Assembly (NCBI GenBank): GCA_900155495.1 | Contig: FTLJ01000355.1 | Location: forward strand, 1-58,056 | Origin: Porogramme epimiltina | Lineage: Eukaryota; Basidiomycota; Agaricomycetes; Polyporales; Polyporaceae | DNA: 58,056 nucleotides | Direction: 5' to 3' | Shown: positions 34,741 to 46,881 of the stretch, one piece after another | Position numbering within the stretch: position 1 is the first letter of the stretch | Layout of the letters: each line of letters starts with the position of its first letter | The notes under the pieces: model-generated | The model's database searches: none | The model's input: the letters and a program-made list of their open reading frames with translations, nothing else | What the model was told of the DNA's origin: nothing | Program-made: the position numbers and the translations under genes

Positions 34741-35048
34741 AAGGGTCCTACACGTATGATACAGCACGCGTTTATTGAGCTACTTTCCGATGTTAGATCT
34801 CAATACCTTGCCTCAGTCGATATTTTCTGGACAATACGAGTGTGATAACGCGAAGAGGCAAAACAGTGCTCTAGAGAACGTGATGCAAGTGACGGTACAG
34901 TGGACGCAGTATACCGCCAGATACAATACCACAAGATCCGTTGAATGTGGACAAAATTAGCAAATCCATATCATGATTATGAGAAGCTCTCTAATCGAAC
35001 ACATGTCGGCAACGCCGAGCCCTCACCACACCATCCCGTTGTTGGTCC

Positions 35049-35056
35049 TTATAAGG
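35049..35056 (+). promoter_or_regulatory. TATA-like box for small secreted protein copy 2
   Basis: TTATAAGG about 90 bp upstream of the ATG at 35143. Confidence 0.4.
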
Positions 35057-35142
35057 CGGCAGACCTCAGGTGCCGCTAGACCCAGAGACCTTCCACACTC
35101 TTGAGCACAACTTCCCCACTTCAGCTTTTCTCCATTTTTGAC

Positions 35143-35453
35143 ATGCAGCTCAAGTCCATTTTGGCCTCCGCCATTGTCGTTCTCCTGCCCGTTGGTGTTG
35201 TCGAAGCCGGTCCTATCGCCTACGGTTTGTGTCAGACTGGTAGGTTCCTGTTGGCAATATACGGCCGTGTGCTTACCTGTTGTATTCAGGGTGCAACACC
35301 CTAGCTGTGGCTTGCTATGCCGGAGCAGGGGCGACCTTCGGCACTATCACCGCAGGTGTCGGAGTTGCCCCGGCCATCCTTGCTTGCAATGCTGCTTTGG
35401 GCACTTGCTCTGCGGCCTGCGCCGTCACGGCGCTCATTGCTCCTATCCCTTGA
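35143..35453 (+). CDS. Small secreted cysteine-rich protein (copy 2)
   Basis: Two exons (35143-35239, 35290-35453) give 86 residues, the same length as the copy at 3466. Signal peptide MQLKSILASAIVVLLPVGVV, then EAGPIAYGLCQTGCN, LAVACYAGAGATFGTITAGV and CNAALGTCSAACAV. All six cysteines and the intron position match copy 1. Here the 50-bp intron is not a multiple of three, so it must be removed, which independently proves the intron in copy 1. An extracellular role is inferred; no biochemical function is known to me. Confidence 0.88.
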
Positions 35454-35856
35454 GGAACCTCGTCGTCTTCAGGATCACGTCTGCGATCCTCACGGGTGAG
35501 CTATACTTAATATATCTTGCCGATGTACGCACTGAGTACTGACTTCTCGATGTACAGTATCAACTTCCACTTCACAATCGCAGGCTACGCGCGGATGGCA
35601 GCAGAGTAGGCCATCCTCCAGTTTCTCGCACTAGTCGTTTAGTTCTTCTCCGGCCTTCTCGTCCACGGCTTTGCCAGGGCGAGCTCCTTGTACGACCATC
35701 CAGACCCACTTGTATCCACGTCTCCCTTGAAATGAATGTAGTATACTTGGCATTACTAAGCGCGAAGATTCTAATCGTGGGATAGAAATGCCTATTTAGG
35801 ACAAACGGTGCTGACTTCCATTGTCTAAGTTGTTCTGTCGTTTCAGTTCAACCATC
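35454..35856. other. Trailer and intergenic region
   Basis: About 400 bp; no coding exon recognised. Confidence 0.4.
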
Positions 35857-36085
35857 ATGTTCCTGCTGGGAGGGGAGTTCCCGGTCAGCCATCGTATGTC
35901 GACTCTCTGTATCGCGCTTGCTGATATGCTCTGCTCCAGACCCCCGCATCCTACGCACCGTCATGGTCAATGAAAACTACGCCAATTGCGTAATTGAGGG
36001 CCTGAAGCTGCTTACTAGATACCCCAAAGCGGTCGGAGCACCGCCCGTCCACATCGTCCACACCGTCCACAGAGGGAAGAGATAG
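35857..36085 (+). CDS. Possible small gene or gene fragment
   Basis: A two-exon model (35857-35893 and 35940-36085, intron GTATGT...CCAG of 46 bp) gives 60 residues: MFLLGGEFPVSHHPRIL, then TVMVNENYANCVIEGLKLLT, RYPKAV and a His/Val-rich end. The reading is protein-like and the splice is clean, but no domain is visible and it sits at the edge of a gene-poor stretch, so it may be a fragment of a larger lost gene. Confidence 0.3.
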
Positions 36086-38688
36086 GATATTGCTTCGCAC
36101 TCAAGCGTGCCTGCACACGCCGATTAGCCTGTGCTCGCGTGCGTTGAGACTTTTGAATCCGCTAGCGCCCCTAGCGCCAACACACAAGTGCTCGACGACG
36201 GAGCATGCAAATACCCAGATATTTTCTGAAGGTCTCGAAATAATGATTTTCTCGTATATCGTCAGCTTTCAACCACGTTGAGCCTCTAATTTGTGCTCTT
36301 CCCCGCGGATCGTTGACTCTCTTCCAGCTTCGACCTGCCTTCCGTCCCCAAGAATGGTGTATCTCTCGACGACTTGTAAGCGTCTATGTCATCCCTGCTT
36401 TTTACGTGAAGTCCGACGCCATTTATCTCCAGCATTCAGTTTACCGGCACAGCCGGGACGGCGAACTGCGGTGGGCGCGCAGTAGCTCGGATTCCTCGCG
36501 GGGACTCGACATCGGCTCCGGCTGGCCCTGCGTCGGAGCCGTTGACCAGGGTCTCAGAGACCTTCAACCGCATCGCCGATATGAGCTTCGGTGTACATGA
36601 GCTTGTGAGACTAATTGTCCCATTCACCGTCGGCGGTGTTAACGTCACAGTCAGTGGGACTACCTCTCACACTCACCCACTCAGAAGCAAGCCACTCACT
36701 TCATGTTCCTGATCGCGCAGCCGACGCACCCACTCCACTGCGGCGGTTTGGGCCTTGTGCCCTAGGCTGCTTGTTGATATCTCTATATTCGACTGCCCGC
36801 GGTGCGCATCCTCTCTTACGCCTGGAGGTTGAATATTGTCATAAGTACGTGCCTATAGCTTCTATAACATGATCGATACACCATATACCGACCTCCAATC
36901 ATGGAGTGTCTATTGCACAACTGGTAGATTAGATGAACATACTCAGAGGCTTCACTACTCGGCTTCAACGGGAAGCAGCTCACCGACTGCTCTGATGTCA
37001 TTCTAACTTCATCTAGGCACGCGATTCGGGCATGCCGCTGTCTAATATTCACGGCTCATGCCCGGGTACCCCTCTCCCGTTGCTTCCAGGGTTCCTGGTG
37101 AGTACGCTGCCCGGCGACCTGTTCACTAAGAACGGGTTCCCGCGGCGTGACTCAGGCTAGCGTTAGACAGCTTCGCCGCTGTGTAAGGAGCGACCCACGT
37201 TTGTAATGGCTTGGAAGTGGGGATCATTCCGGTGGGGCTCGAACGAGCTGGGCCGCCGCATGGATATTGTGATGAACCTTTGAGGATGTAACTTTGTACT
37301 TTCTGCCGCGGCTTCGTGCGTGTTCATCCCACCGATCGTGCGACTGCGACTCCTATATCCATGGCCCATTGATCTATGTATCATTAGACGCTTCTACTGG
37401 TAGTTTGAATTTGCAAGAGATATCAATAGTGAGCGTGAAGCCTGGTAAGCATGATACCGAGGAGCTACATCATCAGAACTCGCTTGGTAGGGTCAAAAAC
37501 AGATCGAGCTCGTGAGGAGTGAGTTTCATCACCGCATTTGAGTGGAACGCGGAGGGTAGCAGCGGGTGCTCGGTCTAGGCTCACGGACGTTGAGTGGGAG
37601 CGTGTCCCAAAACGGCTCTTCCCGTTCGCGCGACGATCGGCGATTCAGTACCAGGCCCGGCGTTTAATTTACCTTCGCCGACTCGAATTTCGAAAGTCCC
37701 TTCCGGCGGCTCGAGGCTCGCTGACTTGGAACTTCTTCTTCCGCCGACCGTCACCATGCATGCAGCCTCCGTCTTTCGCATATTGTCAATCTCACGTCTG
37801 CAACGGCCAGCGCATGGTTTCACGACTTCAATCAATGGATGGACGCCCTCAAGAGCGGCAGAATGGATGCATAGCTGACGCGTATTGGGGACGTACGTAC
37901 ATGTCCTGGGAGGCATCATGTTCGTCGTTCCAGCGGTGAGTGTCGCCGCAATAATAGGGTTTCCAGCTCACCATATGGAGTCCGCCTCCTCGGGCTCTTG
38001 ATCCCCAGGGTGCCACCCTACATCCGTGTCCGTGCCTCGGCGCAGCCCTAATCCCTCTCACGGACGGCGCGCCGCCTGCGACGTGGTGTTGGGATTCAGT
38101 CTTTTTTGACGCCCCGGACGCGGCCTAGGACGCCTTTGCGAGAGCCCATCTGTCACAGCCGACGGCGCTTGGTTCTCTATCCCCGCCCGCCACCTTTTTG
38201 GGCTGTGCGAACGCGCCCTCACGGCCCTCGGGCCCGCCCATACCACCGTTGCGGCACACAAAACACAAAGTCGCGACAACATATCTGTCAATCTCGCCAC
38301 GGTGATTGGACAACCCCGTGCGCTCGAGCAGTGCCTCGCGGACCGACAGTCCGTCACTGTCTAACCGCCCGACATCCCTGGTCTTTCTCTATCCGGCATC
38401 CAACACAAACACGGGTCTGGCCACAATTGGAGAAGGCGCGAGTGAACGCCGCCGTTGACCGACGCTCCGGACCTGTTCCCTCGCGGGCTCCTACGGCTAT
38501 GCGCTCATCTGGTCATACAAGAATAGTGCGCTGATACTCGGAGCACATAAATACGAGGCGGGGAAGGGATGCCAAATCGCCACGAGCACCTCAGTGTCCT
38601 TTTTCCCCGCACTCGGCCTCGACCCCCTCTAGCCCTACATAGGCACGTTAGCACGAACCTTCGGCACTGACTCCCCCTCGAGCTCGCC
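36086..38688. other. Gene-poor region with coding debris
   Basis: About 2.6 kb without an intact gene. Two stretches read like protein: around 36555-36660 (TFNRIADMSFGVHELVRLIV then PFTVGGVNVTV) and around 37745-37880 (LSHIVNLTSATASAWFHDFN then QWMDALKSGRMDA), both interrupted by stops or frame changes outside these spans. I do not recognise the family. Near the peroxidase, TGCGCTC occurs at 38319-38325 and 38500-38506, matching the TGCRCNC metal-response consensus, and CATAAATAC at 38546-38554 is a possible TATA element. Confidence 0.4.
38546..38554 (+). promoter_or_regulatory. TATA-like element of the peroxidase gene
   Basis: CATAAATAC about 140 bp before the ATG; two TGCGCTC motifs lie 40 and 220 bp further upstream. 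The motifs are short, so the link to metal regulation is weak. Confidence 0.35.
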
Positions 38689-40550
<1,862 letters not shown>

Positions 40551-41662
40551 AGTCTGAAATAATACGGAGCTGCTGCCCATTCATTGGCAGTGGGATGTAT
40601 CGCGGGCATTACTTATGGACTTTGTAGAATGTGCTGAGTTGATGGTGTTCGGTCGTGTACCCTCCCTCTCCTTGGTTGTTGTGTCTAAAATAAAATTATC
40701 CTCTTCAATGGATACGTTGACAATTGTACCATTGCGTGATCTTGGTCGCCTTCCCACTGTGGATAGCTCAGTGTATCCAAAATCGATCTTTAATTCCGTA
40801 GTCATCGAAGTGCATCTCATGTAAGTGGTATGCAGTGACGTCATGGGATGATGACGGGAATGAGTCGGCGTCTGAGCTGCCTTTTTTGTCCTCTTAGGCG
40901 CCCCTAGGCAAAACCGCCTGCCAGCGAGATCTATTTTGTATAGCTACCTTCTGCCTGGGGTCTCACTGACCTTTTACCCTGATGAAAAGCCTGTTTCATA
41001 ACCTTCCACTCTGAACAAGATGAATGTCGGCCATCCTCCCAGGAGCCCACGGCCAGACATGCCTCGTTGATCGTTGATCTTTGCCACCCTCCCGGTGGCA
41101 GTGATGGGCTGTCACCGTCGCTGTGCGTCCATGATGCTCTTCCTGCCGCCCCGACGCTAATAACTTGATCTTCTCCTTCACACGTGGGATCACCTACGGT
41201 CCCTATCCCCTTCCATGGACCGTGATGCCTTTAGCTGATGCTCGTGGGTCATGGAAGGGTTTCTTCAAGATTACCGTCTCGATCCTCCGCTATGCCAGCG
41301 TAGCACGTCGCGTCGCCCCACCCCTCGCCGCACTGCGCACGCCCCCATTCACACACGTCAGTTTGTTGTGCACATAGCGCTACTCCTGCAAGTTTCTGAT
41401 CTTTGTCCTACCTTCGACCACGCCTCCCTCGACATCGTTTCCGGTACATTGCGCGTCTAGCCCGCTACTGGATCCGGAGCCGAAGTCGATCATCATGCTG
41501 TTGGGACACCCCCCTCCGGTCTCGGGTTACCCAGGTCCCACCCCTTAGACGTCGCCGTGATCGCAGCTGTGTCTCCCCTCATATTGCCGCGTTGCAGCCT
41601 CACAGGCCGCATTGCCTCGCGCCTCTTGACAACTGCCGCGTCCCTCGCCAGCAAAGGTGACA
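40551..41662. other. Intergenic region before the glutaminase-type gene
   Basis: About 1.1 kb with no supported gene; short frames (40581-40844 minus, 41165-41460 plus) have no domain. Confidence 0.45.
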
Positions 41663-44600
41663 ATGCGCACCCTAACCTCTTTCGCTACATTCCTTTCAAT
41701 CTTCATTCTTCCGGCTCTGGGAAGCATCTCATGGGACACTACGCCCTTCAACCCAGCATCTGTGCCACTCGCAGTCCGCTCCCCTTACCTTTCCGCGTGG
41801 CTCGCGCAGGGAGGAGGCACTGCGTTGAACGCAGCATGGCCTACGTTTTGGACCGGTAGCGTAAGTCCCTTCCGTAAGTCTTGCCTATCACTTCCACTCA
41901 CGTGCTTCGTTAGATCGTGGGCTGGGCGGGCTACGCCAAGGTCGACGGCGTCGCATACAACTGGCTTGGTGTCCCTGGTGTCCCCAATGTCACCGACTCC
42001 AAGGCTGTGCAGAAGCGCTTTGAAGTAGGCTTTTCTATTATCGTCCAGTCGCAACCTACATCTAATGGCCTTTTAGTTTACTTCTACCCAGAGCATCTTT
42101 GTTATGTCGGCAGGTCCAGTCGATTTGACTATTACGTTCCTTAGCCCCGTTGAGGTACGATTTAGTCCCTTGATGCATCTTGGGAGTGACACAAGTCAAC
42201 ATTGGTTCCGCAGCCCACAGACCTGGTCAACCAATCGCTCCCGCTCTCTTATTACTCCGTATCAGCAGCTTCGACAGATGGAAAAGCCCATAGCGTGCAA
42301 GTGTACACTGACATTAGCGCCGAGTGGGTCTCCGGTGACAATACGCTTGTCGCAAACTGGGCTACGACTACGGGAGACGTGATTACGCATGAAGTCAACC
42401 TCGCAAACCAGACCCAATTCATGGAGATAAATGACCGAATACAACGTAAGTCGCACAACCAGATTTACTACGCCACGTGCTCACCTCACTTTGCATCCAG
42501 AGGGCTCTGCTTTCCACGCAACACTCAATGTATGCCCCACATAGCGTTGCTACGCATTAGCCTCACCTGAAACACCTCCTACAGACCACCGGCGCGACGT
42601 ATCAGACGGGGGAAGACATCGTGGTCCGGGCGCAGTTCATCAACCAGGGGACGCTCACGAACACACAGGACACCGAGTTCCGCGCTGTGCAGGACCGCTG
42701 GCCTGTCTTCGCCCTTGCGCACGATCTCGGGTCCGTCACGGACGCGTCAGCTCCCGTCGTGTTCGCGATCGGGCACACGCGCGACCCCGCCCTGCAATAT
42801 CTCAGCGCAGATGGCTCCATCCAGCAGCGGAGCTCGTTCTTCTGGACCAAGTATGCGTCGATGGCAGATGCGGTAGGTGGTTCCGTTCACGGTTGTGGTT
42901 CGTTGTCCATCGCAACGACAGTTGCGTACATCCATGTGGGCTGACGGCGTTTTCCCTTTGTTCAGATTTCCGTCTTCCTCAATGATTACGCAAACGCTGT
43001 GACACGTGCGACCGCGTTCGATGCCCAGGTTCAGGGGGACGCGGCCAAGATCTCGAACGACTACGCTACCATCGCGGCGTTGTCCGTGAGGCAAGCCATC
43101 GGCGCCACTGAGATCACGGTTTCGAAGAATAGTGACGGGTCCTTCAACACCTCAGACGTTATGACGTTCATGAAGGGTAGGTTGACCGGTCCATCGTCCT
43201 GTTAACGTAGTCGCGAACTCATTGTGCGTTTTACAGAGATATCCAGCTCGGGAGTGCGTCTCGAGACCCAACTGGCGGGTTTGGCGATACTGATTACTGC
43301 TAACTAGGATGTCAACACAGTTGACGTCATGTTCCCCGCGTGGCCACTCTTCTTATATACGAATCCCGAGCTCGGAAAACAGCTGCTCATCCCTCTTCTT
43401 GAGTACCAAGCCTCAGGGCAGTATCCCAACAAGTGGTGTGTCCACGACATGGGTTTGTCGCGCCTCGATAGACTCTCGTAGATCTGTACTCAGTCTCAGT
43501 GCTTTAGGGTCGCATTATCCCAATGCGACGGGTCATAACGATGGTAAGCTGCGAGCACGATGTTTGCGTTATCTCATTCACGGAGCTTGCTGTAGGCAAA
43601 GACGAGATCATGCCTGTCGAGGGTAGGTTTGTTCCTCAGCGTCTTCGGCACCTGTATTTATTGATTCGTTGACAGAAAGCGGTAATATGCTCATCATGAC
43701 GCTGAGCTATACACAGAAGACAAACGACCAGTCGCTTATCAAGACCTACGTGAGTAACACGCCTTCTCTTTCATGCATTCACCGCTTAGCCTACCTTCGA
43801 ATGATGCTTCAGTACAACCTCCTTGACCAATGGACGCAGTTCTTGATCACAGACTCCCTCATTCCAGCCAATCAGTTCAGCACGGATGACTTCGCTGGCC
43901 AGCTTGCGAACCAAACCAATCTTGCAATCAAAGGAATTATCGGCATCAAGGCCATGTCGCAGATTGCGAGCCTCATGGGAGATAGCGCAAAGAGCTCTAA
44001 CTATAGTGTATGTTTCTGTAGCCTCTTTCACAGGCCAGCGGCTCACGGCATTTCAATGAGAGCAGTCCATCGCGGACTCGTACGTTCAGCAGTGGAAGAC
44101 CTTTGCGACATCTACGGATGGGTCACATTTGACGCTTTCGGTGCATACCTTTTTCGTATCGTATTGTCAGTGCACTCATTGTGATTCTCTAGTACGGAAA
44201 CAGTTCTAGGTACTTTCGTTCCGCACTTCGTAAAAAAGTGTCTAATATTCCTATAGTTGGGGTCTCTCATACAACCTATACGCCGACAAGCTTCTGGGGA
44301 CGAACGTGTTCCCCCAGGAGATCTATGAGCTGCGTCAGTTCACTTTCCGTTTCCCGTCTTTCGTGGTGCTGACTTTTCGTTCCTAGAAACATCTTGGTAC
44401 AGCACAAAAGAGAGTAAGTGTTATCGCGCCGTCCATCCTGCCGTCGTCCTCATAAGCTTCAGACGCTTTCGGTATCCCTCTCGATACACGGTGAGTCACG
44501 GACCTGGAAACGGCTGGGACCTTTTCTGACAGAACACTATCATAGTCATACGTACACCAAATCCGGTATGTTACCTTCATTCGTTTCGCCTCACTTTGAG

Positions 44601-45131
44601 CTAAGAAGTGCGTTCAGACTGGCAAATATGGACCGCGGGCCTTGTCACTACCTCAAACGTGCGCGATGCCCTCATTAGCTCGGTAGTCAAGTACGTCTCG
44701 GACGGAAAGAACAGCCAACCCCTCGGCGACCTCTACGACAGCATCAGCGGCTCGCAGGTTGCCAACTCTGGGCATGCGCGCCCCGTTGTCGGGGGCCACC
44801 TGGCATTGGTAAGCAAGCTTCAAACTAGGGTACGCATCCCCCTCTCATGTTTACTGCGTGTTCGCAACAGCTCGCGCTCAATCAGTCTGAGCTTGCGGTA
44901 TCGACGACCACTTCCACAACGAGTCCTACCTCAACCAGCATTCTGACTGTAGCCACGGTGACCTCGCCGTTAATACCGACCTCTATGGGAACCCCAACAA
45001 GTACAACTACAGCGACACTGAATCCCACGAGTGTTTCTAGTGCACACGCGTCAGCACAGTGGAGTATCCTGAGTCTGGGCACGGCGCTGGCTATGATCGG
45101 TGCGATCCTGGTGGGAGGATCGGCTTGGTGA
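41663..45131 (+). CDS. Glutaminase-A-type secreted protein (DUF4965/DUF5127 family) with GPI-like tail
   Basis: A gene with more than ten short introns. Signal peptide MRTLTSFATFLSIFILPALG, then VPLAVRSPYLSAWL, WPTFWTGS|IVGWAGYAKVDGVAY, AGPVDLTITFLSPVEPTDLV, YYSVSAASTDGKAHSVQVYT, RWPVFALAHDLGSV, VMFPAWPLFLYTNPELGKQL, PNATGHNDG, EESGNMLIMTLSYTQKTNDQ, SWGLSYNLYADKLLGTNVFP, YTKSDWQIWTAGLV and SGHARPVVGGHLAL. This is the domain order of fungal GtaA-type proteins, which hydrolyse glutamine outside the cell; not every member has been tested. The C-terminus is a Ser/Thr-rich linker (TTTSTTSPTSTS) and a hydrophobic tail (LGTALAMIGAILVGG), consistent with a GPI anchor at the cell surface. Exon edges were placed by family motifs and GT/AG sites. 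Confidence 0.88.
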
Positions 45132-45582
45132 AGTCGTCTTGTGTCACATGTATACCCTTTCCAGAGGGCCTTTGGGAGCACACACATGGTACTAAGTATT
45201 TATAGCTTCAATGCACAAACTCGAGCCGAGTTTTTGGTTTTGACTGAGTGGGGAACGTACCCTTTTATAGATTGGGTCACTTATTGGGGATTGTTGCCGC
45301 ATGGCCTGCCACAATAGGGGTCCACATACTACTGACCTCGCAAGTGGTGCGCGAGGAAGGAAGGGCGGTGTTCAAGCTCACAGGTCAAAAGTGTCTCTGC
45401 CCCGGTCTCAGGATCATATTCATGACGGAGCTTCCATGTCCAGAAGCAGATTTGGGGTCCTAGGTGGCAGGATCGAACCCTACAACCACAGCCTTGGGGG
45501 TGCTCTCTGAGTCGCTCCCTCGCTGAGATGCAAACCTACTCTCCGACCCATACTACCGCCACCCTCACCATTTCTGCGCACA
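45132..45582. other. Intergenic region
   Basis: About 450 bp; no coding exon supported. Confidence 0.4.
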
Positions 45583-46431
45583 ATGCCTACTGAATCGCGA
45601 CGGATGCGCCCTAGCCTTTCAACCGTCAAGACTTTTTTGGAGTTTCTGAGCAAACCCTCGGCATTGCTCCCTCCTCTCCAAGCGGTAGTCGAAACCATGG
45701 TTGAAATAGCCAAGTACGCAGAGGTACGTCAGTGACCGTTTTGGGCTGTTTACCATTCCGACATACTTGTTGTAGGGCGTGAAAGATAATCGGGACAAAT
45801 CGGACCAGCTCGTTCAGGAGGCAGGGAGCCTCGTAAAAGCCATCATAGAAGGGTCGAGGGGTGGATTTTCGTCTGAGCAGTGCAATAACAGGCTAAAGGA
45901 AGACATCACTGAGCTCCACAAGTAAGGCACTTGCAGTTTATCGAACTGTATGCGTCGCTGAATGCTACGTCTTTCAGGGAGTTAGTGAACATCAGCAAGA
46001 CGATGCAACACATCACGCGAACAACCAATCTGCTTCAGTGACTTACTCACAGGAAGAAGCATGCTGAGTCAATCACCAAGCATCGTGATGCCCTGAGGCA
46101 CGCTATCGATAAATTCAAAGTGAGGAGTTAACTATCTTGAGTCTTACATATATTCAGGTCAGACCCTTGGGATTATCATAACTGACCGCTATACCCATAC
46201 TAGATTAAGAGCTTCGTGAGCCTGAGAGAAGTATCAGGCTCCCAAAAGCCTATGAATAGTCCGAACACCCTCCCCCGTCCCCTTCGAAAAAGCCCTCCAA
46301 GATTCCCCACAGCCTTAGGACTGTCTCGGAAGGGGTCAACCTCGTATGGGGGGAAAGTTGGACGCACACGCTACGTACAGTGGAACATAGTGGAAGAGAG
46401 AGTCAGCGTCACTACGCGCCTCTCGAAGTAA
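45583..46431 (+). CDS. Small helical protein, reading frame interrupted by TGA or an alternative intron
   Basis: Exons 45583-45723, 45776-45921, then 45978 onward, with a last exon at 46204-46431. The start reads STVKTFLEFLSKPSALLPPL then QAVVETMVEIAKYAEGVKDN, the N-terminal helical domain seen in many mushroom proteins of unknown function and in adaptor parts of NLR-like proteins. In the third exon an in-frame TGA (46039-46041) follows TRTTNLLQ, yet the same frame continues as RKKHAESITKHRDALRHAID. Either the gene carries a nonsense codon, or the intron from 45922 runs to the AG at 46052 (131 bp), which removes the TGA and keeps the frame. The end, from IKSFVSLREVSG, is Ser/Pro-rich. Function unknown. 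Confidence 0.55.
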
Positions 46432-46881
46432 GTTGGTCACATTACAAGGGCCACCTACCGAACTAACACTCGTCAGCTATCTGAGCCTCGTTCTCGCAAT
46501 CAGCACCTTTTTGGTTTTATTGAAGGATATGCGATTCGCAAGATGTCGCTGAGTTGGCCGCGCGCGCGCGACCCACAGTTTATTGTATTCGCAGAATTCA
46601 GTGCAAGCGCATGCTAAGCAAATGATCCCGTCGATCCCACACTTGTTTTCAAGAGGTCTCTTGACTTTTGCACTCCGTATGTGTATATAATCCATCCCCA
46701 CGCACTTAGCTCCGAAGTATGATGTAGGATCCAAAGCTCGCCTTCCTCAGTCAGGGTGCCTGAATGCATAGAAATGTGTATTCGCAGCGTAGGTAGTATC
46801 CTGTAGTATCCGCAAAGATTCATAACAACTATTGCTACAAAATGTATACGACACTCCATATAGGGTCAAGCCTTCAGGTCT
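46432..46881. other. Intergenic region between convergent genes
   Basis: About 450 bp of 3' flanking sequence; a (GC)n stretch CCGCGCGCGCGCGACC lies at about 46557. No gene supported. Confidence 0.45.

Larger units (their letters stand above)
34543..35142. other. Intergenic region upstream of small secreted protein copy 2
   Basis: About 600 bp with no supported gene. It includes a short tandem repeat at 34691-34740 and TTATAAGG at 35049-35056, about 90 bp before the next ATG. Confidence 0.5.

Noticed and set aside
46038..46052. A 15-nt intron removing the TGA
   Set aside because: GT...AG and in-frame, but far below the size of any fungal intron; the 131-bp alternative is more credible.
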